Of a stretch of DNA of 64,000 nucleotides, positions 12,284-23,606 are shown piece after piece; within the stretch, counting starts at the first letter, position 1; each line of letters begins with the position of its first letter. Both the position numbers and the translations under genes were made by a program. This DNA is from Artocarpus heterophyllus. Its lineage: Eukaryota > Streptophyta > Magnoliopsida > Rosales > Moraceae. Location of the stretch: positions 8,859,903-8,923,902 of the forward strand of contig CM046332.1 in the NCBI GenBank assembly GCA_025403435.1. Direction: 5' to 3'. The notes beneath the pieces were generated by a model that was not told the origin of the DNA, ran no database searches, and saw only the letters and a program-made list of their open reading frames with translations.

Positions 12284-12673
12284 GGGAGTGAGTTTTCTAA
12301 GTTATTTAGATTAATTGATAAATTAAGAGTGAGCACTCCAGTCTGTGAGTCTTTAAAACTTTTTGAGAGTTATTGTTCACAAATCATGAATGCTAGTTCT
12401 TGGTTTTTCTCAATTGGTTGGAAGGATAGTCGCCAGGAAGAGCTGTATGAGATATGCCCACACATATACCGATCATGGATAGAGAATAGCAAATAAGACT
12501 AGTTGGTTGAGACTTTTCTGGAACATCTTTCTTTTCACAGATTGCAGGGGCTTTTCAGTATTCAAAGGTGAGTAAGATTTTATTAGCTTATGCATATAGC
12601 ATGTCAAACTTGTGTTTTAAAAAATACTCTAATTAAATTTTTTAAATTTCTGCTGCGTATCGTTTTTCCAACA

Positions 12674-14079
12674 ATTAGCATCAAAGACATGGTTTTTGCA
12701 CAAATTTATGAGTTTATGATCATGCTATATATATAAAATATGTGATCTTAATCTCTCTTATACTTGAATTTAATATTTTAGAGAGTTGGCATATAAGGTT
12801 TCTATATATTTATATAAGTTGTTATGGATTATATGGTGAATGTTTATTAATTAATTATGGTTGATTAAATTATTATTTAATTAATTATTAATTAATTAAT
12901 TTATGTCGGTTATGGTTCCTTAGAAGTTAGAAAATGTATATAGATTTTTCATGTAATTAGAAGGTGGTCTATCATCACCGTCTAGGAATTATTATTTAAT
13001 TTTAACTTTGTAAGAAAATTGTAATTAAATAATCACTCGAAGAAGACAGATCTAGTAGACGGATTTAGAAGATAGATGATAGCGGTTCCAAAGGTATTTC
13101 CTGAGTCTTTAAATTTTTATGTTTTTGAATTATTGAAAATAAGATTGAAAAACCGTGCAAAAACTATTTTCTGAAAAAACGTGATTTTTGGTCGGTCGGT
13201 AGGCCAAACCCTCAAGATCGGCTAGTTGATGGTCGTAGACCAACATGCCAAACCCACAATTCGACAGGTTGTCTGCAAGAGGATTTCAACAAGCTTTACC
13301 AGCAGGCTAAACTGCCAAGTTCGGCAGGCCGATAGCTTATGACCGACAAGCCGATCTTATAGATTGACATGCCAATAGAGAGCAGTTGTTTTCAAAAAAG
13401 GTGCATTTTTAGTGCAGTTTTGATTTTATTTTTGGAACAATTCTGAGAAATATGAAATTTTGTGATGACTAGAAATAACGAAGTATTTGATCTATTTGGG
13501 ATTAAGGACTAGAAGTTGAATGCCACATGAAGATGGATACAACTTGAAGATTCACGGATGAAGAATCAACAATATCTTTCGATTGATCTCTTATAATCTT
13601 TAATTTCTTTTCTCTAAGGTGGAACCATAATATTACAGCTATTTATTATTATTTTGGTTAGAGCTTTGCATGATTGCTTTGCTTGTCTACATTATAATAT
13701 GTTTTGTCATATATGTTGATAACATGTCATATAGAATAGGAAGTGCTACTCATTAAAATTGTTCGTGTATGGATTTAAAGTAAAACCTTAATTTTTAAAG
13801 ATTGAGTGGGAGAAGGTTTTCGAAGAAAGGATCTACGGCCTCCATCGTTGGTCCATAGGTAGCACATGGTGGTTCTGACCCTAGGAAGGGACTTGATTAT
13901 GTATCAGGTTCGACCTCTGAGAGGATAAGGTATTTTAGCATAATTTATTACTGCACACTCCTAAATGGTGATTATAATCATGGGTAAAATATTGAAACGA
14001 TGGTCATACACTCATGTTAATTTTATTATCAACCTCCCCTAGGAGCTCTATTAATAAAATTAATGACTGAAGAAATGAT
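12674..14079 (+). mobile_element. copia leader without gag
   Basis: Starts with ATTAGCATCAAAGAC, a decayed primer-binding site, and follows the leader of copia-1 almost to its end (CTCCCCTAGGAGCTCTATTAATAAAATTAATG at about 14034-14065, broken here by small differences). Near 14080 it switches to the middle of an LTR, so the end of the leader, all coding sequence and the first two thirds of the next LTR are deleted. It carries a motif cluster at 13185-13375. Confidence 0.8.
13185..13375 (+). repeat. GGCAGGCC-type palindrome cluster in the leader
   Basis: Seven or more decayed copies with cores such as GGTAGGCCAAACC, GACAGGTTGTC, AGCAGGCTAAACTGCC, TTCGGCAGGCCGATAGC, GACAAGCCGATC and GACATGCCAATAG. 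It corresponds to the better preserved array in the leader of copia-3 (41075-41275). Confidence 0.65.
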
Positions 14080-14693
14080 AAATAAAGATTCACAGGGATC
14101 ATTCATCGTAAGTTTAGCAGGCTGATCTTTAGGTTTGGCTAACCGATGGAGTAAGTTCGTCAAGCCAGTCTGCCATTTCGGCCTGCCGACCAAATGATAA
14201 TCTGATCACATGTTTTCATGCGTTTTTATCAGATATTGATCCAGATTTGAAGTTTTGAGGCCTTATTTGATAAGGACCAACCATGAGACGACCTCTATAA
14301 ATAGGGAGTGAGACTCATAAGTATTTAAATCAGTTGAGAAATCTAGAGTCAGCACTCTATCCGTGAGTCTCTAAAACTCCCCTAAAAAGCTATCGTTTAC
14401 AAATCACAAACTGTAGCTTTTGGTATTTCTTAATTGGTTGGAAGGAGAATCATCTAGGAAAGGCTGTATGAGTGTGTCCACACACACACCGGTCATGGAT
14501 AGAGAATGGCATAGAAGGCCAGTTGGTTGAGGCTCATTTGGAATGCCCTTCTCTTCGTCGATTGTGAGAGCTTTTCAGTAAATAAGGTTCGTAAGATCTG
14601 GTTAATTTATGCATATAGCGTGTCAAACTTGTGTTTTGGAAAATACTCTGGTATAAAAATTTTAAAATTTTGCTACGTACTACTTTTCCAGCA
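14080..14693 (+). repeat. copia LTR, 3' fragment
   Basis: Last third of the LTR (motif cluster, TATA box at 14296-14303, CTTGTGTTTTGGAAAATACTC, end TTTTCCAGCA). The first roughly 1.3 kb are missing, replaced by leader of the preceding copy. The terminal CCAACA has mutated to CCAGCA. Confidence 0.8.
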
Positions 14694-14708
14694 ATTGGTA
14701 TTAGAGCC
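14694..14708 (+). other. primer-binding site of copia-1
   Basis: ATTGGTATTAGAGCC, one mismatch from the TGGTATCAGAGC complement of the initiator-Met tRNA 3' end used by most plant copia elements. It lies immediately after the LTR end. Confidence 0.8.
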
Positions 14709-16393
14709 AAAGTTTTTACATAAATTTACAAATTTGTGATCATACTATATGTATAAACTATGTGATCTTAATCTCTCCTATGCTTAAATTTAATTTTTTT
14801 TAGAGAGTTGGCACTCTAGGGTTTCTATATATTTATGTTGTCAAGGATTATATGGTGAATGTTTATAAATTAATTATGGTTGATTAAATTAGTATTTAAT
14901 TATTAATTAATTAATTAATTTATGGCGGTTATGGTTCCTTAGAGGCTATAATGTATAACTAAGTTTTTCATATAATTAGATGGTGGACTATCATCTCTGT
15001 CTAGGAATTATTATTTAATTTTAATTTGTAAGAATTATGTAATTAAATAATTATTCAGAGAAGACGAATCTAGAAGATGGATCTAAAAGATGAATGATAG
15101 TATTCCATAGTTATTTCTAGAGTCTCTAATTTTATGTTTTTGAATTGTTAAAAATAAAATTGAAAACTACAATAAAACTGTATTTTCTAGCAAAACATGA
15201 TTCTTACTCGGTCGGTAGGCCGAACCCCTGAGTTTGGAAGGCCAATGGTCGTAGACTGGTAGGCCAAACCTTAGACTCGCCAGGCCGTCCATGGGGTAGA
15301 AATTTGATGGCTCTGGCGGCAGGCTGAACTTTTTGGTTCGACAGGCCCATATGTCATGACCGGTAGGTCGACCTTAAAAGATCAGTAGGCCACTAGGTCA
15401 TAGTTGGCAGGTCGATTGCATAGATCAGCATGTCGGAAGAGAGCTATAAATTTTCCAGAAAATATTCATTTTTTAGTGCAGTTTTGATTTTATTTTTGGG
15501 ACAATTTTAAGAAACATTAAATTTAGATATGATTGGAAATATGGAATATTCGATCTATGCGGATTGAAGACTTGGAGTTGGATAATACATGAAAAAGGAT
15601 ACAATTTGAAGATTCAAGGATGAAGAATCAATAATAGGTTTCGATTATTCTCTTATAATCTTTATTTTTTATTCCCTAGAATGGGACCATAATATTACGG
15701 CTATATATTATTATTTTGCTTGTAGCTTTGCTTGTCTGCGTTATAATATGATTTGCCATGTATATTGATAACATGTCATATAGAATAGGGAGTGCTACTC
15801 ATTTTAAATTGTTCAAGCATGTCTTTTAAAATAAAACCTTGATTTCAAAAGAATGAGTGGAAGAAGGTTTTCGAAGAGAAAACCTACGGCCTCCATCGTT
15901 GGTCCATAGGTAGCACATGGTGGTTTCGACCCTTAGAAAGGGACTTTATTATGTACTGGGTTGGATCTCTGAGAGGATAAGGTATTTTAGCATGATTTAT
16001 CGTTGCACACCCCTTGGTAGTGATTATTAATCATGGATAAAATATTGAAACGATTTTTATACACTCATGTTAATTTTATTATTAAGCTCCTCTAGGAGCA
16101 CTGTTAATAAAATTAATGGCCAAAGAAACGATTATTAATATATGCAGAATCACACGGGTCTTGGATGACATATATTAATCAGGAGGGAATCCGTGTTCCT
16201 AATTGAGTTTGGAAAGTCTCCTCTAGGCGGCTTGTTGAATTATGAGTTAGGAATTATAGTTATAAGGTTGTGATTTTTTCAAGTTTTTGACACATAAACA
16301 CATTTGTATGTTTTACATGATTGTGTTATCATATTAAATTATCATGGTATGTTTGCTTATGTTTGGAATATGGTTCTTTATTGTAGATTAAAA
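14709..16393 (+). mobile_element. copia-1 untranslated leader
   Basis: About 1.7 kb between primer site and gag, with no open frame. It is alignable with the leaders of copia-2 and copia-3. Landmarks are the motif cluster at 15205-15440, the GGCCTCCATCGTTGGTCCATAGG block (about 15889) and the CTAGGAGCACTGTTAATAAAATTAATGGCCAAAGAAACG segment near 16091-16130 (quoted in parts of the family consensus). Such a long leader is a trait of this family. Confidence 0.75.
15205..15440 (+). repeat. GGCAGGCC-type palindrome cluster in the leader
   Basis: About ten decayed copies over 235 bp, for example GGTCGGTAGGCCGAACC, GGAAGGCCAATGG, GGTAGGCCAAACC, GCCAGGCCGTCC, GGCAGGCTGAAC, GACAGGCCCAT, CGGTAGGTCGACC and GGCAGGTCGATTG. 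Most differ from the motif by C-to-T or G-to-A changes at CG sites. Confidence 0.7.
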
Positions 16394-17190
16394 ATGTCTA
16401 AAACTCTTTATCTTTGATACTTAACAAAAACCAATTAACCGGTGAGAATTATAATGATTGGAAATGGAACGTAAACATCATCCTATCCTTTGAGAAACTT
16501 AAATTTGTGTTGACGACACCACGTCCTCCCGAGCCTATGGGAGATTCCACTAATGAACAAATCCAAGCGTGTGATAACTGGAAGGATGCTAATGATCAGG
16601 CTCGTGTTATATTATGGCTAGCATGAATAACGTGCTGCAGGCTCAACATGAAGATTATGAGATTGTTAGGTAGATCTTAGATAATCTTGAAGACATGTTT
16701 GGAGGTCAAGCCCTAACACAACAACAAGGGGCACTTCAGAAACTCTTGAACTATAAATAAAGACCGAGGACGTCTATAAAGGAGCACATGATGTTGGTCA
16801 TGGGTTACCTTGCTAAGACTCAAACTAAAGGAGCCAGCATTGATGCTAAAACTCAGATGACTATGGTCTTTGAGACTCTATCTAAGGAATTTATTCTGTT
16901 TAGAGCTACATTTAATCTAAGCAATAGACAAGATATGACCTTCACTGAGTTGATGAAACAGTTATAGGAGTTTGAACTTCTAATCAGGGAATCTCTTGTT
17001 GGTGGAGAGGCCAACTTGGTGGCTGCTTTTGGTTCCAATCCTAACCTAGGGAATGGAAAGAAGTAACGGGCCAAGAATAGGTCTTTTATTCCTACAAACA
17101 GTAAGAACAAGAAGAAGAAAAAGAAGAACCTGAAGAAGCTCAAGTGCTTTTTCTGCAGGAAGGTCAGGCACATAAAGAAGAATTGCAAAG
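16394..17190 (+). pseudogene. copia-1 gag
   Basis: ATG at 16394 is the family start (MSK), but a frameshift within the first 20 bases shifts the frame. NKNQLTGENYNDWKWN... then continues at 16414-16626 as the gag N-terminal domain and stops early after DANDQAR. Gag resumes in other frames (AKTQTKGASIDAKTQMTMVFETLSKEF, about 16812-16890). The zinc knuckle CFFCRKVRHIKKNC at about 17143-17184 keeps C-X2-C-X4-H-X4-C and follows a lysine run. At least three lesions make it a pseudogene. Confidence 0.8.
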
Positions 17191-17740
17191 ATTCCTATCC
17201 CAAGGAGGTAGGTGTGATCTTCTGGTTGTTGAAACTTATTTGGTTGAAGAATCTAGTAATACTTGGGTCATTGATTCTAGGGCAACTAATCATGTTTGTG
17301 TTTCTCTATATGAGTTCAAAGAAATGAGAAGTCTGCTTCGTGAAGTCTTCACACTTTGGATAGACGATAGATCTTTGGTCTTAGCTGAAGCAGTGGGAGA
17401 CTTCCATCTGTATTTTGATAATTATAAGAATTTAATTTTGCGAGATTGTTTTTATGTTCCTAAACTTAAAAGGAATTTAATTTATGTGGCTTGTTTATTT
17501 AAAGATTCCAACTTGGTTTCTTTTAATAATAAAGTGGTGATTCATAAAAACAAATCTTTTATCTGTTCTGGATGGATGCAAAATAATCTCTATTTTATCA
17601 AACCTAAGATGGACTTACTGCTTAATGCTAAGATTAATGATAAAACTCTAAAAGACTTAAAACTTCTCACTCTAATGAGACTTATTTTTGGCATTTACGA
17701 TTTGGTCAAATTAACCTGGATAGGATTCAAAGGTTGGTAA
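17191..17740 (+). pseudogene. copia-1 protease, cut off before integrase
   Basis: One open frame from the zinc knuckle to 17740. The protease active site reads VIDSRATNHVC, with Arg for the Gly of D-S-G-A, so it is probably inactive. The body ([52 protein letters not shown]) matches copia-3 residues 158-230. A frameshift follows after AKIND. Sequence stops at the point equivalent to NRIQRLV of the pre-integrase zinc domain, exactly where an inverted LTR end begins. No integrase, RT or RNase H of this copy is left. Confidence 0.8.
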
Positions 17741-17883
17741 TGTTGGAAAAATAGTGCGCAGCAGAATTTTAAAAATTTTATATCATAGTATTTTCCAAAA
17801 CATAAGTTTGACATGCTATATGCATAAATTAATCAGATCTTACTAATATTTGTGTGCCAAAAAGCTCCTGTAATCAGTGAAGT
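17741..17883 (-). repeat. inverted copia LTR end (about 143 bp)
   Basis: TGTTGGAAAAATAG onward matches the complement of the last 145 bp of the copia LTR, as at 32520 and 41781, up to about 17883; similarity then stops. It is the left end of a minus-strand copia insertion in the pol of copia-1. The rest of that LTR and its element are absent. Confidence 0.8.
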
Positions 17884-20455
17884 TTCTTTACAATCATACA
17901 AAATATTTCATAAAATTTGGTGAGTAACATTTACTTTTGTGAAACTTTTTAAAACAGTGAAACTATTTCTTTAAGTAGTGAAAATAACTATTGTGGTATC
18001 CATACCTAACCTTCACTTTTGTCTCACCACTGGCATCAAGCTCTTCAAGCAGTCATATTGTTCTTCTGTAGGACTATCTACAGCATGAAGGAACTTGTAA
18101 TGAGCTTTTACTCAATTAGTTCAAATATAATCTCACAAAACATTTAAACATTTGTCATAAAAATTTTCTCTTAAAAACCCTTCTGATAAAACTTCTTTCA
18201 TAAAACATCGTTCATAAGTCTTTCTCGTAAAACATTTCACATAAACCATTTTTCATAAAACATTTCTCATGAAATCATTTATTAAAAGGAATGCAAGCAA
18301 TATCATAATAGATGATTACATTTATGCTTGATTATGAACTTCATATTATCTTTCTTATCCTACATGAACTTACAGGCTTTAGTGTTCCTGCTAACATCGT
18401 CAATTATGAGATCATAACTTTAAATTGACATAATGCTTCCCTTGTGGCAGACTTAGGACCATTGAACAATGAGGTCACAACTTTAACATTAACTTGTATA
18501 CCTCACATCAAGAAGGCTGGTGCGAATCTTAATTAACTTCTTTCATGTACCTTTCTTGTTCACTTTAGTGAGCATATCAAATGCTAACATACCATATGCC
18601 ACAACTTAACACCTAAAAATTAAACATAATAAATGCAAACATTTTGCAGATCATGGCATGAACTTTAAAATAATATGCATAATGAATGCAATCGAATTTT
18701 AAATCATGTCTTGGTCATTAAAACAACATGCATATCAAATACAAACACTTTTCAAACATATATATGTATATCTATAGCATTTGAAAATTGCTTTCTGTAT
18801 GCCATAAGTGAGGTTTGAAACTTACTTAAGCAGCACTTTAATGTTCCCAGTTTATCCTTTTTACCTTCTACTAGTCGGCTTTGTATCTTGTTCAAACGAC
18901 ACCCGACTGTTAGCTAACATTTCTTATTATTGATCTACTTGATCGACAATAAAACTTAAACATTAAATGTTCATTCTTTACACTTAGTCTCATTACTTAT
19001 CGATTTCTAACCATATATTACTTAACTTGAGCATTCCTTAGTCAAATTTCATGTCATATTTGACAATTTAATTGCTTAGCATGGTACAAAACATTTTCCC
19101 TCTATTGGCATTTCATTAACTCGAAGCACTCAGGCTCTGTTTTAACTTTTTTTTTAAAAAAATAACAATTTTACCCTTACTAGGTTTTTCGTGAGTCATG
19201 TAATTCGAACATTATGTAACTAACTTCTCATTTTACTTTACTATACTATTACTTATAGGTTGTGGAAAATTTTTTGGTAAGGGGTGTTTTTCTAAATCAG
19301 ATGTTTTGAGGTCTATTTTGACCATTTTGTAAAAAATGATAGCTTTGTTCTTTACGGGTCTTAAAAATTTTCGAACCCCATCTTAAACAAAACTTATATT
19401 TCCTTGCTACTAGTAACATTGCCAAAAACAAAACGTCAATTTTCTCTTTGCAAAAAATCTATTTTAGTAAAACTTTCTGGTTTAGACCCGTGATACAAAA
19501 ATCTTGATGATTTGGTCCTTAACGTGTTTTCTCATAAACTTTCTAAATTCTTTTGGGCTCTCAAGCATAGGAATACTTACTGTCCTTTGTTGTATTGAAA
19601 ACCATCTATACCTAGTGAGCATTTCTGTTCTACCCTGGTGTTATGGTTTTGCCTCGAAACACAAAAATCCTAATATTTTTGCCCTTGTAACCAAAAATAC
19701 CCATTTATGACATATTTGAACAATTTTGTAATGTTTTCCTTATGTCAAAATTTTATGACTTAAATCTCGTAAAACTCATAACTTAAAATTTGTGCATTAT
19801 TTTCACAAACCATTTGCCATACTTAGCAGATTCAACGAGATCTATAACTTTCGTATTTTAATTTTTCTCAAAATTATTCACCTTCACACAGTTTCTAGTC
19901 GGATAGAACAAAAATCTATATTAAGCCCCCTTTTTCAACTATGTATCTACCATCACCAATTACATAACCATAATATAATCATGACATAAAGTCTCTTTAC
20001 ATGCCCTAGTCCATGCATATGATAAATTACATATCTGATACTTAATATGCATAAAACAAATCAAGGCTAGGGTTTAGAATTTACCAAATCAAGACGAGGT
20101 TGTATTTTAGCAAAATATTGAGGGAGACATGGAGAAAGGTGGTTAGTTTTCTTAAAAGGGAAATTTTGTCATGATACATGCAAACAAAATGATGACAATG
20201 TTTGGGTAACCTTATCACTTTAGGCTTTGGTTGCAAATTGGCTTGGTTTAGGGGAAAATTGAACTAAAAAGAACTTGCCTTGCCACATGAATAACCGAAC
20301 CTACCATATAGGAGAGGTGGCAAATTTCAACCTTTTGGGTGTCCAGTCCACACACCTTTTTAAACAGTCTAAATTTACAATACCTTGTATTTTTCTTGCA
20401 CTATCGATGTCTTTCTTATACTGTCATATTGTTTTATATACAGTTTATGAGACCT
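17884..20455. other. unassigned AT-rich stretch, possibly an old LTR
   Basis: No coding similarity. Short frames at 19504, 19792 and 20275 show no domain. Two diverged copies of a GAGATCATAACTTTAA / GAGGTCACAACTTTAA segment (18408 and 18469) and text such as TTTACCCTTACTAGGTTTTTCG (19172) resemble gypsy LTRs, but neither termini nor a partner copy can be found. It ends at the left terminus of gypsy-2. Confidence 0.3.
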
Positions 20456-23400
20456 TGTCATGACTTGAAAATGGGGCATGACGTGTAGGTTTAGTTTAAG
20501 AAAATAATTTAAATTAGATAAAATTTTAAAACTCAAAATTAAATTAGAAATGAAAATAATAAATGTGACTTAATTTTTTTATATTGATTATTAAAGATTG
20601 ATTACAAAATATAAATTTTAAAAGCAAGGAGAATATGGTGGAATAAAATAACTATCTCAAATAAAACTTTAAATCTCAAGAATTCAGTTTTCAAAGTAAC
20701 CCATAAGCTTACAAGTTTTACCAAAGTACATCAATGGGATAATGTTCGATCATACAATCATTTTACATTTACAAATAAACTAAGGTAGGAAAAAGACAAC
20801 ATAAATGCAGTGGCACAAACCATCTTAGAAAGCTAGCACATGTCATATGCCCAATAGAACACGTCACGATATACATCTTGACAACTAGTCAACATCATCT
20901 CGATACTTTCTTAGCACTACTCTTTGCTTTACCTAATTTAAAACACACAAAAATGAACGAAAGGCCCAGTACGATGATATTTGAACAAACTTTAACAATT
21001 CAAAACAACTAAGGTATTTAAATAGCAATAAGGTAGACAAATAAATAATTGGAATTTCAATGGTTGCAAATGAATTTAAAATGATTTAAAAGACATGAGA
21101 TGTTTTTTTTTTCAAATTTCCATTCCCAACCCCTTAGTATATTACATACATTTAACATATTCATAATCATTTAGCCAATGCCCACGCTACAGAGCTCCTC
21201 GATGAGGTTTAGGGGCCTGCCCCCAAGGTTACACTCCATATAACCCGATCTCTCTGGCTACCAACAAAACGTACCATCTGGAATCCATATGCGCTCGGTG
21301 GCTTTTGAATTTCTCCAATATGCTTAGAATTTCTTATTCCGAGTCTAAATCAAAATTCTCAAATCCATTCATCAAAATATGAAATTGCTCATATTTACAT
21401 ATCATATACATTTTGCAAACTTGTATCAATATGCAAAACACATTCATAAACAAATTTGTAATAAACATGCTCATCTCATAAGGTTTAACAATATGGCCAA
21501 CAATATTATTCAAAATATGGTTACCAAGAAAGGGATTAGAAATCCTACCTCTCAAGCTTATAACAATCTTTTAATCTTGGAACAGATTAATGTTAGCTTC
21601 ACACATCCTTAGTCTGAAGGCGTATATAAGGACAATCAAAACTAAGCTCAACATATAACTATATTCATAAGTAAATCATGTGTTAATCCATTTCATTAGT
21701 GTGTCATTAAAGTTTTTATACAACTTTTTGAATACCAAAGTTAACAACTTTTGACTTAAACAAAATATAAATAGCCAAGTAATTTATATGTTTAATAGCC
21801 TATTTGACAAAGGGCAATCCTGACCATTATCTCAATTATGAACAGTGTAAAGCTCTCACATACTACAATAAAAACAACTATAACTAATGGTTCTAACCAC
21901 CATACCAAACACCCTATCAGTCTCTAAAAAGATTTATAAATCACTAGGATAGTGTTGGAAAGGTTTCAAGACATTAAAAGACTAGAATGTGAGCAATGTT
22001 GGTTTCTTGGTTCGGGTTAGCTTGGGGTATACTAAGGCTTACTGACAATACACTTTTGCAAAAGGGCATATTTATTATCTTCAATCAGCACTCGAGTTAA
22101 TAGGTGGTTTACTATGGAAAAAGGGCAGTATACTATACTGGCTGATTTACTAGTTTCCAACTGAAATTTAGGAAATTCATAGAAAATAAAATACTACTCT
22201 GATTTAGACTTATGATAGCTTGTTGGAAAGCTTAGAATGTCTACTTCTTAAATATGTAAACTAATCTATAAAAATCATTTTCATTTAATCCTAGAAGTTT
22301 GAGAAAGAGCCACTACTCATTGAGGTATTCCTAAGTTTTTAGAATACCAAGCTTTTCTTTAAACCAAATCATATTATCATTGTTAAAAATCTCACAACCA
22401 TTCCAAAATATACAATGAGAAATCTATACTCATAGTAAACATATTCCTATGAACTTTTATACTAAAATCATCATCAAAACCATAGCTCCAGCATTTCTTG
22501 GAAATAAAGATGAGACCATACTTAAGTTTTCTCTCCAAGCTCAAAACTTTTAAACATTAATCAAAAGCTATAGAAACCAATTTTAAACATTTCTAACATG
22601 TTTCTAACATTGCTATCAAACCAAAATGAAGGTTGGTTGCTAGTTTTAGCTCAAGACTTAAGTATTTTCTCATAAATGTTCAAGTATGCATCTTAACATA
22701 CCTAAAAATTTTTCATGAACTTTAAACACGAAAATCATGCTTTAAACTTGAAGAAAACACATACTAAAACCAAGTTTGGATTAAGAAAAACCTATCACAA
22801 AACTCCTTTGAAAAATGCTACATTTTTGGATTGAAAACCAAGCTTGAATTTGTGAAGCTGTCTGGCCTTGTAGGTGGCTATTTTTGCTAGTTTTCAGTTG
22901 AGTGTTTGAGCTATGTTTCTTGGTGATTTTGTCTGAGTTTAGAACACATTTTTTGCAAGGTTCTTGGTGGTTTTTAGCCAAGTAATGAGGCTACTTTCCT
23001 CGGGATTTTTAGGTGCCTTCGATGGACGTTTTTCAACTTCTGGTGGGCTGCTCTCTAGCTTCTCTTTGGTTGGGATTTTTGGTTTCAAGAGAGGGGGAAT
23101 AGTGGCTGGGTTTCTTGGCTGCATTTGGGTGTTTTATGGGTGTTTTGCTTTAGCAAAATGAGAGGAAGAGAGAATAGGAGGCATGGGGAAGAGTGAGGAG
23201 TGTGGAGAAGTGTGTGTGTGGCAAGAGTGCTCAAGATAGTGAGTGGGGGGTGTCTCTAGGCCTTGAGACCTAAAAATTTTTGGTAAGTGTGTGTTTAGGG
23301 AAGGGGTTGCATGTGTAGAGTGAGGGAGAGTTGGTTATGGGGCATTTCTGAAATAAAAGTTAAGTGTGGGGGAGACTTTGAAATAAAAGTTAAATACGGG

Positions 23401-23590
23401 GGTATAAGTATAAAAATGCAAAAAGTGTGTGTAATTTCAAAAACTAAAATTTTGATGAAAAAAGCATTCTAAATATGATAATGGATATAATTTATGCAAA
23501 AAAAAAATTTTGCACCTCAAAATTAATTTGGCATACTAATTGATCGAATTTACACATAATAAATTGTAAGTTAAATTTTTAGGTGTTATA
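20456..23590 (-). repeat. gypsy-2 LTR-a
   Basis: 3135 bp, TGTCATGACTTGAAAATGGGGC to GTGTTATA on the plus strand. Read on minus, it contains a CT-rich block (complement of 23161-23215) near the expected transcription start and a GGGGCAGG module (complement of 21213-21220). A GTTTACT/AGTATAC cluster lies at 22025-22150. The short frames inside (21334-21612, 22781-23161) are not conserved as proteins in the other two LTRs and are taken as noncoding. Confidence 0.85.
22025..22150. repeat. GTTTACT/AGTATAC motif cluster in LTR-a
   Basis: Repeated TATACTA, GCTTACTGAC, GGTTTACTATGG, GCAGTATACTATACTGGC and GATTTACTAG strings. Related clusters lie in LTR-b (28865-29010) and LTR-c (57945-58070), where they read GGCAGTATACTATGGTTTAC. 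Confidence 0.6.
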
Positions 23591-23606
23591 GCTCCACCCT
23601 CCCAAA
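23591..23606 (-). other. polypurine tract of gypsy-2, first internal region
   Basis: On minus this is TTTGGGAGGGTGGAGC directly before the LTR, preceded by AATTTCGAGAACGAAATTTC. That GAGGACGAAAT-type sequence followed by a G-rich tract is the usual pol end and purine tract of plant Ty3/gypsy elements. Confidence 0.8.

Larger units (their letters stand above)
10736..12673 (+). repeat. copia LTR (3' LTR of copia-0 and 5' LTR of the next copy)
   Basis: 1938 bp, TGTTAG...CCAACA. It matches the other copia LTRs of the window throughout (conserved start AGGAGTAAAAATATAATA, conserved end CTTGTGTTTTAAAAAATACTC...TTTTTCCAACA). It is preceded by gag-protease sequence and followed by a primer-site-like sequence and leader, so one LTR is shared by two partial internal regions, as left by LTR recombination. 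U3 carries a TATA box at 12276. Confidence 0.85.

Noticed and set aside
21334..21612. Overlapping 73- and 77-codon frames on both strands
   Set aside because: Inside gypsy-2 LTR-a; the LTR-c equivalent (57436-57655) has different frame ends and LTR-b lacks the segment, so protein selection is unlikely.
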